Positions 57,186-64,000 of a stretch of DNA of 64,000 nucleotides are shown in pieces. The position numbers and the translations under genes are program-made. Location: assembly GCA_035652235.1 (NCBI GenBank), contig DASREE010000008.1, positions 200,059-264,058 on the forward strand, written 5' to 3'. Each line of letters starts with the position of its first letter. The first letter of the stretch is position 1. The notes under the pieces were generated by a model, which was not told the DNA's origin, did no database searches, and saw nothing but the letters and a program-made list of their open reading frames with translations. This DNA is from PALSA-612 sp035652235. Its GTDB lineage: Bacteria; Actinomycetota; Thermoleophilia; Gaiellales; Gaiellaceae.

Positions 57186-58172
57186 ATGAAGACTCCCCGT
57201 TTCATGGCCGTGGTCGCAGGGCTCGCGATCACGATCGCAGCGGCCGCTTCGACCGCGACGCTCGCCTCGACCCGCGCGAGCAAGACTCACAAGAAGACGT
57301 ACACCTTCTATCTCGTCGCCGGGATCGCGAGCGACCCCTTCTACCTGACGATGAAGAAGGGGGCGCAGGCGGAGGCGAAGAAGCTCGGCGTGAAGCTCGT
57401 CTTCACCGGCTCGCCGAAAGCGTTCAGCCCGCCGACGCAGATCCCCTACCTGAACGCCGCGATCGCCCGGCACCCGGACGCGATCCTGATCGCTCCCACC
57501 GACAAGACGGCGCTGATCGCTCCGATCAGGAACGCGATCAAGGCCGGAATCCCGGTAGAGACCGTCGACACGTTCATCACCGCGCCGATCGCGTTCACGA
57601 ACGTGTCGACCGACAACCCGGCCGGTGGGCGAGCGGCGGCGGACGCGCTCGCGCGCGCGATCGGCAAGAAGGGGACGGTGGCCGGCATCAGCGTCACGCC
57701 GGGGATCAGCACCACCGACCAGCGCAAGGAGGGCTTCGAGCAGGAGATCAAGAAGTACCCGAACATCAAGTACGTCGGCACGCAGTTCGACAACGACGAC
57801 GAGACGAAGGCAGCACAGGAGACCGCGGCGCTGCTCACGCGCTACCCCGACTTGAACGGCATCTTCGCCATGAACGTCGTCTCCGGCGACGGCGTCACGG
57901 CGGCGGTCAAGAACGCCGGCAAGTCGGGCAAGGTCAAGCTCGTCGAGTTCGACGCGGGACCGGAGCAGGTCGCCGCCCTTAGGGCGGGGACGGTGGACGC
58001 ACTCGTCGCCCAGTACCCGTACGGGATCGGTCAGCTGGGCGTCCAGCTCGCCTACAAGTACGTGACCGGGCACCGGTCCGGAATCAAGAAGCACTACGGA
58101 ACGGGTTCGGCGATCGTCACTCGCGCGAACGTGAACAGTCCAGCGGTCAAGAAGTACCTATACACGCCGTGA
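57186..58172 (+). CDS. Sugar ABC transporter substrate-binding protein
   Basis: 328 residues. A signal peptide (basic MKTPRF, then hydrophobic VVAGLAITIAAAAS) is followed by a Lys-rich stretch and a peripla_BP_4 fold: YLVAGIASDPFYLTMKKGAQAEAKKLG, PDAILIAPTDKTAL, VDTFITAPIAFTNVSTDNPAGG, KVKLVEFDAGPEQVAAL. No lipobox cysteine is evident, which is unusual for a Gram-positive binder. AGGAGGAGG precedes the ATG. Unusually placed after the permease, with its own operator, so it may be expressed at a higher level. Confidence 0.9.
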   Translation: MKTPRFMAVVAGLAITIAAAASTATLASTRASKTHKKTYTFYLVAGIASDPFYLTMKKGAQAEAKKLGVKLVFTGSPKAFSPPTQIPYLNAAIARHPDAILIAPTDKTALIAPIRNAIKAGIPVETVDTFITAPIAFTNVSTDNPAGGRAAADALARAIGKKGTVAGISVTPGISTTDQRKEGFEQEIKKYPNIKYVGTQFDNDDETKAAQETAALLTRYPDLNGIFAMNVVSGDGVTAAVKNAGKSGKVKLVEFDAGPEQVAALRAGTVDALVAQYPYGIGQLGVQLAYKYVTGHRSGIKKHYGTGSAIVTRANVNSPAVKKYLYTP

Positions 58173-59173
58173 CCGCTGCTCGGGGACGGGGCGCACCGCG
58201 CGCCCCGTCCCCCGCCCATGGGCAGGGCCCGGTCCTCGTTCTGGGCGAGACGATCGTCGACCTCGTCCGGGAGCCGGGCTCCGGAGGGGCCGAGTCCGAC
58301 TCGTTCGTGCCGCACCTCGGCGGGGGCCCGACGAACGTGTCGGTGGTGGCCGCGCGCTGCGGCGCGCCGGTCGCGCTCGCCGGAGGCGCAGGCGATGACC
58401 TGTGGGGCAGATGGCTCGCGGAGCGCCTGCGTCGGGAAGGGGTCGACCTTCGCTTCTGGTCGCTCGTTCCGGGCGCGCGGACCGCGGTCGCGTTCGTGGT
58501 CGTCGACCGCGACGGCGTGCCCGGCTTCCTCATCTACGGCGAGGGAATCGAGCCCGCGGTGCTCTCCGTTGGCCGGGTGCTCGAGGAGGCGGTCCGGGCA
58601 TGCTCGGCGCTCGTCCTCGGCTCGAACACGATGGTGGGCGCGGAGGAGCGGCGGCTCTGCCTGCGAGCAAGAGACCTCGCCCTCGCGAGTGGCAAGCCGG
58701 TGCTCTGGGACGCCAACCTGCGGCTGCACCGCTGGCCCGATCCGCAGGCGGCGCTCGAGCTCGCCCGCTCGCTCTGCTCCGGCGCGTTCCTCGTCAAGGT
58801 GAACGCGGAGGAGGCTCGCCTGCTCACCGGCCGGCGGCATCCGCGGCGCGCGGCCGAGGCGCTCCACGCGCTGGGAGCTCGAGTCGCCCTCGTCACGCTC
58901 GGCGCCGGCGGAGCGCTCCTGTGCGGAGACGTCGACGCGTCCCTGCCCGCCGAGCCCGCTTCGGTGGTGGACACGACGGGCGCCGGCGACGCGCTCCTCG
59001 GCGTCCTCGTCGCCGCCCTCAGCGATGCGGCGTTCGACCCCAGCGCGTTGGTCGCGGCGCTCCCGGCCGCCGTCGCGGTGGCCGCGCGCTCGACGGAGGC
59101 GTTCGGCGCGCTTGGGGCGCTCCCGGAGAGGATCGAGCTGGCGCTGGGCCGGCCGCTGCGCCGGGCTCGATGA
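58169..59173 (+). CDS. PfkB-family carbohydrate kinase (fructokinase-like)
   Basis: 334 residues. The PfkB signatures are GGGPTNVSVVAARCG at about 51-65 and the catalytic DTTGAGDALLG (D274). Between them are VLGSNTMVG, the substrate-lid strands and VKVNAEEARLLTG. It would phosphorylate the imported sugar. GTG start overlaps the binding-protein stop (GTGA). Family members act on fructose, ribose or deoxygluconate; with a phosphomannose isomerase alongside, fructose or mannose is most likely. Confidence 0.88.
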   Translation: MTAARGRGAPRAPSPAHGQGPVLVLGETIVDLVREPGSGGAESDSFVPHLGGGPTNVSVVAARCGAPVALAGGAGDDLWGRWLAERLRREGVDLRFWSLVPGARTAVAFVVVDRDGVPGFLIYGEGIEPAVLSVGRVLEEAVRACSALVLGSNTMVGAEERRLCLRARDLALASGKPVLWDANLRLHRWPDPQAALELARSLCSGAFLVKVNAEEARLLTGRRHPRRAAEALHALGARVALVTLGAGGALLCGDVDASLPAEPASVVDTTGAGDALLGVLVAALSDAAFDPSALVAALPAAVAVAARSTEAFGALGALPERIELALGRPLRRAR

Positions 59174-59244
59174 GCGGCGCGACCTGCGGTCCCAGCTCGC
59201 GCAACTTGCGCGCAAAACCCGCTGTTTCCAGCGGGTTCTCGAGG

Positions 59245-59315
59245 CTGCGGGGCTAGGATTCGAACCTAGACTACCTGGTCCAGAGCCAGGCGTCCTACCG
59301 TTAGACGACCCCGCA
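59245..59315 (-). tRNA. tRNA-Gln (anticodon CTG)
   Basis: Cloverleaf on the minus strand: acceptor TGCGGGG / CCCCGCA with discriminator G, D-arm GTCTAACGGTAGGAC, anticodon stem CCTGG/CCAGG with loop CTCTGGA (anticodon CTG, reading CAG), T-arm CTAGG TTCGAAT CCTAG. CCA is not encoded. Confidence 0.95.
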
Positions 59316-59347
59316 CCGCTGCCCGCCATTCTAGCCCGGAGGCGGCG

Positions 59348-60241
59348 CTACGTCTCCAGCCGGTACATGGGCACGAGCCGCTTCTCGGCCTCGGTGTCGA
59401 TGTGCGCGACGACCTCGACGTAGTGCTCGAGCCCCGAGCCGCGCAGCTTCTCCTTGAGCAGGCCGTCCACCTGGTAGATGCCCGACGAGTTGGTCATGAG
59501 GATCTCGATCAGGATGGGCCGGCTGTCGCCGTCGCCGATCTTGACGCTGTCGATCGCGGCCGCCGAGAGCGCGTGGATGGAGACGCTCCCTCGCTCGAAG
59601 GGGATGCGCGAGCGGCCCTTCGCCATGTCGAGCGCGTCGGCCACGCGCAGGACGCCAGCCTCGAGCGTCAGCGGCTTCCCGTAGGCGCGATGGCTGGTGA
59701 TCACGTGCAGGACCTCGGACACGATCACCGTCAGGTCGGGCTCGTCGTAGAGGCCGGCGAGGAGCGCGCGCGCCTTGCCGTCCGCCAGGAAGAGGCTGAA
59801 GTCCTCGTGCCCGTCCCGGTGCACGGACATGCCGACGTCGTGGAGGAGCGCGCCGAGTGCGACCGCCACCTCCGCGTCTTCCGGGGCGAGGCCGTAGTCG
59901 CGCGCGAGCGACGGCTCGACCCCGTGCTTGGTCAGCTGGCGGAGGAGCTTCAGCGCGATGTTCGTGACGATCTGGATGTGCACCCACGAGTGGTCGTTGA
60001 TGCCGAGGCGGGCAATCGCGTTCACGTTCGAGACGTGCCACCAGGCCTTGAGCTCGTCGTCGCCGTTGACGCGCTCGATCAGGGCGCGGAGCTTACGGTT
60101 GCCGCGGGTGGGAACGCGGATCCGCATGCGTGCCGTCGCCTCCGCCGGCGTCATGCGCGTTTCGCGCTCGACCTCGACCGCCTCCGCCGGCTGCTCGATC
60201 AGCTCCTCGGACGTCGGCTCGCGGCCCGGCTCGACTGCCAC
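59348..60241 (-). CDS. HD-domain phosphohydrolase
   Basis: 297 residues. The HD motif is ALGALLHDVGMSVHRDGHE, preceded by a conserved HSWVHIQIVTNIALKLL and followed by VLHVITSHRAYG and ADALDMAKGRSRIPFE, an arrangement seen in archaeal and actinobacterial HD proteins. A regulatory or nucleotidase role is possible; no second domain identifies the substrate. It stands alone beside tRNA-Gln. Confidence 0.85.
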   Translation of the reverse strand: MAVEPGREPTSEELIEQPAEAVEVERETRMTPAEATARMRIRVPTRGNRKLRALIERVNGDDELKAWWHVSNVNAIARLGINDHSWVHIQIVTNIALKLLRQLTKHGVEPSLARDYGLAPEDAEVAVALGALLHDVGMSVHRDGHEDFSLFLADGKARALLAGLYDEPDLTVIVSEVLHVITSHRAYGKPLTLEAGVLRVADALDMAKGRSRIPFERGSVSIHALSAAAIDSVKIGDGDSRPILIEILMTNSSGIYQVDGLLKEKLRGSGLEHYVEVVAHIDTEAEKRLVPMYRLET

Positions 60242-60326
60242 GAGTGAAGCCTACTCCCGGGTCGCCGTGCGGCGCAGCGCCGGCCCGGGCTCGCGGCGGG
60301 GCTTGCAGGCGCGAGGCGCGGCGACG

Positions 60327-62132
60327 TCAGGCGGCTGCCTCGGCCCAGTCGCCGTACAGCGAGGTGTAGAGGCCGCCACGCCGCAGCAGCTCACCGTGCG
60401 AGCCCGTCTCGACGATGTGGCCGTGCTCGAGGACGACGATCAGGTCGGCGTTGCGGATCGTCGACAGCCGGTGGGCGATGATGAATGCGGTGCGGCCGGC
60501 GAGGAGGCGGGCGAGCGCGCGTTCGATCTGGCGCTCCGTGCCGATGTCGACCGAGGAGGTTGCCTCATCGAGGACGAGGATGCGCGGGTCGGCGAGCAGC
60601 GCACGTGCGAACGCGACCAGCTGGCGCTGGCCCAGCGAGAGCCGCGCGCCGCGCTCTCCGAGCTGCGTGTCGTACCCGTCCTCCAGCTCGGCGACGAACT
60701 CGTGCGCTCCGAGCGCGCGCGAGACGCGCACGATCTCCTCGCGGGTCGCGTCCCGTCGCCCGAAGGCAATGTTCTCCGCGACGCTGCCCGCGAACAGGAA
60801 TCCCTCCTGGGGGACGATGCCGAGCTGGCGGCGGAGCGATCGCTGCGTGACGTCGCGCAGGTCGACGCCGTCGATCGTGATCCGTCCCTCGCTGGGGTCG
60901 TAGAAGCGCGCCAGGAGCTTCGCGATCGTCGACTTCCCCGCGCCCGTGTGGCCGACGAGCGCCACGGTCGTGCCCGCCGGCACGTCGAGGTCGATGCCGT
61001 GCAGCACCTCACCGCCCCGCCCATAGCGGAAGCGGACGTGCTCGAAACGGACGTGCCCTTCGATCGGGGGGAGCTCCCGGGCGCCCGGGCGGTCGGCGAC
61101 CTCGGGCCGTTCGTCGAGCACGCTCATGATCTTGTCGAGCGCGGCCGTGGCCGACAGGAAGGTGTTGTAGAGCTGGGACAGCTGCTGGACCGGGTCGAAG
61201 AAGTTCTGGACGTAGAGCATGAACGCGAACAGCGTTCCGAGCGACAGCGTCCCCTGGAAGTAGAGGTGCCCCCCGAAGCCGAGCACGACGGCGAGCGCGA
61301 GCGACGAGAGCAGGTCGACCGACGGGAAGTAGATCCCGTTGAGGACGACCGTCTGCATGTTCGACTCGCGGTAGCGCTCGGCGACCCGCCGGAAGTTCGC
61401 GTACGCCTCCCGCTCACGGGTGAACGCCTGCACGACACGCATGCCCGCGATGTCCTCGGCGAGCGTGGCCGTGACGAGGCCGAGCCGCTCGCGCACGGCC
61501 GCATAGGCCCGTGCCGAGCGGGCGCGGAAAAGGGCCGTCGCGACCCCCATCAGCGGGACCGCGCCGCAGGTCGCGAGCGCCAGCCGCCAGTCGAGGACGA
61601 ACAGGATGACGGCCGTTCCGACAAGCGTCAGCGTGCTCTGCACGAGCGTCGTCACCCCGTCGGTCACGAGCTGGTCGATCGCCTCCACGTCGTTCGTGAG
61701 CCGGCTGATGATCACGCCGGCGCGGTTGCGCTCGAAGAAGCCGAGCGACAGGCCCTGCAGATGGTCGAACAGCGCCGTGCGCAGGTCGGCGAGGATTCGC
61801 TCCCCGACCCAGCCCGTCATGTACGTCTCCACGTAGTACATGGCCCAGTTGGCGAGGCCGGCGGCGAGGAAGATGCCGACGACGAGGTACAACCGGCCGC
61901 CTGCGTGCCCGCGGACGGCGTCGTCCAGCGCGTACTTGGCCAGGTACGGCGGCGCGAGCGCGGTCACCGTCGCGGCGAGGAGCGAGACGACCGAGAACGC
62001 GGTGCGCGTGCGATAGGGGCGCGTCAGCCGCCAGAGAAGCCCCAGGCGCCGCCTCGTCTTCGACCACGACCAGTCGTCGACCTGCGCACCGCGCTGCTGC
62101 ATGAGGTGCGAGCCGGGCTGATGGACCCTCAT
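60327..62132 (-). CDS. ABC exporter, fused membrane and ATPase domains (MsbA/BmrA type)
   Basis: 601 residues. Six membrane helices in residues about 35-330 include the coupling-helix region ERILADLRTALFDHLQGLSLGFFERNRAG. The ATPase domain (about 360-590) has Walker A GHTGAGKST, Q-loop VPQEGFLFAGSVAENIAFG, signature LSLGQRQ and Walker B ILVLDEATSSVD with H-loop IIAHRLSTI. It works as a homo- or heterodimer for lipid or drug export. Two copies of a 15-bp palindrome stand 51 and 155 bases upstream of its start, suggesting repression by a TetR-like regulator not in this window. Confidence 0.94.
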   Translation of the reverse strand: MRVHQPGSHLMQQRGAQVDDWSWSKTRRRLGLLWRLTRPYRTRTAFSVVSLLAATVTALAPPYLAKYALDDAVRGHAGGRLYLVVGIFLAAGLANWAMYYVETYMTGWVGERILADLRTALFDHLQGLSLGFFERNRAGVIISRLTNDVEAIDQLVTDGVTTLVQSTLTLVGTAVILFVLDWRLALATCGAVPLMGVATALFRARSARAYAAVRERLGLVTATLAEDIAGMRVVQAFTREREAYANFRRVAERYRESNMQTVVLNGIYFPSVDLLSSLALAVVLGFGGHLYFQGTLSLGTLFAFMLYVQNFFDPVQQLSQLYNTFLSATAALDKIMSVLDERPEVADRPGARELPPIEGHVRFEHVRFRYGRGGEVLHGIDLDVPAGTTVALVGHTGAGKSTIAKLLARFYDPSEGRITIDGVDLRDVTQRSLRRQLGIVPQEGFLFAGSVAENIAFGRRDATREEIVRVSRALGAHEFVAELEDGYDTQLGERGARLSLGQRQLVAFARALLADPRILVLDEATSSVDIGTERQIERALARLLAGRTAFIIAHRLSTIRNADLIVVLEHGHIVETGSHGELLRRGGLYTSLYGDWAEAAA

Positions 62133-62182
62133 CGCATCGGCGCCATGATCGCGAGCCGCGCCGCCGAGGGCCGGTCTGGCAC

Positions 62183-62197
62183 GTGACAGTCTGGTAC
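62183..62197. promoter_or_regulatory. Palindrome site 3 (before the ABC exporter)
   Basis: GTGACAGTCTGGTAC matches the GTNACAGNCTGNTAC consensus with two imperfect arm positions. It lies 51 bases upstream of the ABC exporter ATG. Confidence 0.45.
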
Positions 62198-62286
62198 TCG
62201 AGCTCGTGGATCGACGGGGGAAGGGTGAGCGGTGAGACGAGCTGGCGGCTTCGGAGCCAAGTCGGAGCCAACCAAGTCGGAGGCAA

Positions 62287-62301
62287 GTAACAGACTGTTA
62301 C
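62287..62301. promoter_or_regulatory. Palindrome site 4 (before the ABC exporter)
   Basis: GTAACAGACTGTTAC is perfect, and the symmetry continues outward for three more bases on each side (62284-62304, 10-base arms). It is the best copy of the motif in the window. Confidence 0.55.
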
Positions 62302-62550
62302 TTGGCGTGGCCGGCGTGGCGGGGGCGGCGGGCGTACCCCCTGGACGCTCGAGCGCGCGGCGCGGTCCCGCGGCAGTGTGGCCGGGAGCGGCAACCGCGC
62401 CCGCCGCGCCCGCCGCGCGCTGCTCCATGCGGGCACGCCTCCCCTCACTCCACCTCGTGCGCCGACGTCTCATAGGCCAACCTTCCTGCGAAGGAGGGCG
62501 CTTCCGGCCTTCGCCGGTCTTTGAAAACTGAAAATCTCGGAGGTTCGCCC

Positions 62551-62805
62551 GCGCGCAGTCAGCACTGCGCGCGCAGGCGACGACCGGCGCGACTCGTAGC
62601 CTCGCGCCGTGGCCGACCACCGCCGGGAGAGCGCCAGGCTCGCTTGCCGCGCAGACGGCCCGCGTGAGACCCGCGCCTCCCGGCGGTGTGAGGCACCCGG
62701 AGCGGCGACAGGGCGTCGCCCCCCCGAGGGCCCGCCTATGAGCATCCGCCACGGTACCTCGCCGGTCGGCCGCTTTCCAGCACCGCGAGCGGAGGAGGGC
62801 AGCAG
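62551..62805 (+). ncRNA. Candidate bridge RNA region of the second IS110-like element
   Basis: The region upstream of the second transposase begins with a perfect 10-bp hairpin (62551-62574, loop CAGC) and continues with GC-rich stems. By analogy with IS110 elements whose bridge RNA is encoded on the transposase-proximal noncoding end, it may encode the guide RNA. Boundaries are arbitrary; no structure was computed. Confidence 0.3.
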
Positions 62806-64000
62806 ATGGAAAGGACGGCGGGGATCGACCTGGCGAGCGAGGAGCACCGCCTGTGCGTCGTCGACGCCGAGGGCAGGCGGCTTGAGCAGCGGACGATCAG
62901 CAACGACGAGCAGGGGCTTGGCTTGCTCTGCCGGCGGCTGGTCGAGCTGGGAGTGACGCGGGTAGCCCTCGAGCGGCCGAACGGCCTCGTCGTCGACCGG
63001 CTGCTCGAGACCGGGCTGGCCGTCGTGCCCGTCCATCCCAACCAACTCGCCGCCGCGCGAGACCGCTATCGGACGGGCGGCGGCAAGTCGGACGGCTTCG
63101 ATGCCTACGTCCTGGCCGAGCTCGCCCGCACCGACATGCACCGCCTCAAGGCGCTCCAGCCCGACTCCGACGAGACGCGGGCGCTGCGGGCGCTGACCCG
63201 GGCGCGCGAGGACCTGGTCGCCCAGCGCGTCTCGCTCGCGAACCAGCTGCGCGCGCAGCTGGAGAGCTTCTGGCCGGGCGCCGCCCGGATCTTCAGCGAG
63301 GTCGACTCGCCGATCGCGCTCTGCTTCCTCGAGCGCTACCCGAGCCCGGCCGATGCCCGCGCTCTCGGCGAGAAGCGCCTGAGCGCCTTCCTCGCCCGAA
63401 ACGGCTACAGCGGGCGCAAGAGCGCCGCCGAGCTGCTCGCCCGGCTGCGCTCCGCCGCCCAGGGAAGAGCCGGCGAGCTCGAGTCGGAGGCGCGCCGGAC
63501 GGTCGTGCTCGGACTGGTCGCCGCGCTGCGCCCGCTCGTCGAGCAGATCCGGCTGCTGACGAGCGAGATCCGCGGTCTGCTCGAGCAGCATCCGGACGGG
63601 GAGATCTTCCGCTCCCTCTTCCGCGACCCAAACTCGGTCGTCACCGCGGCCGAGCTGCTGGCCGAGATCGGCGACCGCAGGGAGCGCCACCCCGCAAGCG
63701 ACTCGCTGGAGGCGATCGCCGGACAGAGCCCGGTCGCGGTCGAGTCCGGCAAGCGCAAGGTCGCGAGCTTCCGCTGGGCCTGCAACACGACGCTTCGCGA
63801 CGCCGTCTCCGTCCTCGCCGACACAAGCCGCAAGCACAACCCCTGGGCACGCAAGATCTACGCCGACGCCATCGCCCGCGGCAAGGACCACCCGCACGCC
63901 ATCCGCATCCTCGGCCGCGCCTGGCTGCGTGTGATCTGGCGCATGTGGCAGGACCGAGCGCCCTACGACCCGGCCCGGCACGGAAGCCTCCAGCGCCTCC
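62806..64000 (+). CDS. IS110-family transposase, second type (3' end outside window)
   Basis: Open for 398 codons to the edge. DEDD residues: D8 in GIDLASEEH, E56 in ALERPNGL, D96 and D99 in KSDGFDAYVL. The C-terminal Transposase_20 domain shows VVTAAELLAEIGDRRERHP and AIAGQSPVAVESGKRKVASFRWACN with the catalytic serine region. It is only distantly similar to the IS110 transposase at 43442, so the two are separate arrivals. GGAGGAGGG precedes the ATG by about 7 bases. It appears intact as far as seen. Confidence 0.92.
   Translation, partial: MERTAGIDLASEEHRLCVVDAEGRRLEQRTISNDEQGLGLLCRRLVELGVTRVALERPNGLVVDRLLETGLAVVPVHPNQLAAARDRYRTGGGKSDGFDAYVLAELARTDMHRLKALQPDSDETRALRALTRAREDLVAQRVSLANQLRAQLESFWPGAARIFSEVDSPIALCFLERYPSPADARALGEKRLSAFLARNGYSGRKSAAELLARLRSAAQGRAGELESEARRTVVLGLVAALRPLVEQIRLLTSEIRGLLEQHPDGEIFRSLFRDPNSVVTAAELLAEIGDRRERHPASDSLEAIAGQSPVAVESGKRKVASFRWACNTTLRDAVSVLADTSRKHNPWARKIYADAIARGKDHPHAIRILGRAWLRVIWRMWQDRAPYDPARHGSLQRL

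Larger units (their letters stand above)
62133..62805. other. Gap between the ABC exporter and the IS110-like transposase
   Basis: 673 bases, no supported gene. It holds the two palindromes (62183-62197 and 62287-62301), direct repeats of CAAGTCGGAG near 62258-62282, an AT-richer patch with TTTGAAAACTGAAAATCTCG at 62521-62540, and a perfect 10-bp hairpin CGCGCGCAGT / ACTGCGCGCG (62551-62574). The right half is probably the noncoding left end of the mobile element. Confidence 0.5.

Noticed and set aside
62232..62531. 99-codon ORF between the ABC exporter and the second transposase
   Set aside because: Spans the palindrome and low-complexity Ala/Gly/Pro sequence; no homology or ribosome site.
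1..64000. CRISPR arrays, prophage genes, toxin-antitoxin or restriction systems
   Set aside because: No regularly spaced repeats, phage structural genes or defence-family motifs were seen on either strand.

Overview
The window is about 72% GC by eye. It has dense, overlapping operons, frequent GTG/TTG starts and several promoters whose -10 box lies 6-8 bases from the start codon. This suggests a high-GC actinobacterium, most likely of the Thermoleophilia type. That placement is inference from base composition and gene content; no rRNA or other marker gene is present.

Left third (1-18951): amino-acid and sulfur assimilation. A histidine operon runs rightwards (TrpR-like regulator, hisG, hisD, a hisC-hisB fusion, hisH, hisF, hisIE), with hisA divergent at the left edge. 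Leftward genes follow: chorismate mutase, pheA, leuB and an aminotransferase, then a sulfate-assimilation and siroheme set (sulfite reductase, cysH, an unknown gene, precorrin-2 dehydrogenase, cobA). Upstream of that set is a threonine-synthase-like PLP enzyme whose leader is a SAM-I riboswitch; I read it as a candidate homocysteine-forming enzyme. proA and proB run rightwards.

Middle (18945-43148): a run of 14 leftward genes reads from leuA through a degenerate LeuB paralogue, ilvB, ilvN, ilvC, hom, thrC, thrB, a rhodanese, ilvD, glnK and amtB to a membrane glycosyltransferase-like protein and an SRPBCC protein. A branched-chain-rich leader peptide precedes leuA. gltB (glutamate synthase) is divergent from leuA. 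After an ABC-2 exporter pair and a GNAT gene comes glnA. Most nitrogen and amino-acid genes here carry leader elements: short uORFs with hairpins at their stop codons (pheA, leuA, gltB), a Leu-rich uORF (aminotransferase-leuB), or intrinsic terminators just before the Shine-Dalgarno sharing a GAGGC-N6-GCCTC hairpin (glnA, glnK-amtB).

Right third (43149-64000): a complete IS110-type insertion sequence, an MFS exporter, tRNA-Glu(CTC), a four-repeat DUF4389 membrane protein, a flippase-like membrane protein divergent from a cyclodeaminase-fold/ECF-sigma/small-protein operon, an MFS-cyclic-nucleotide-domain fusion, a cold-shock protein, a LacI-controlled sugar ABC operon with phosphomannose isomerase and a PfkB kinase, tRNA-Gln(CTG), an HD-domain protein, an ABCB-type exporter, and a second IS110-like transposase running off the right edge. 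No CRISPR array, rRNA or prophage was seen.
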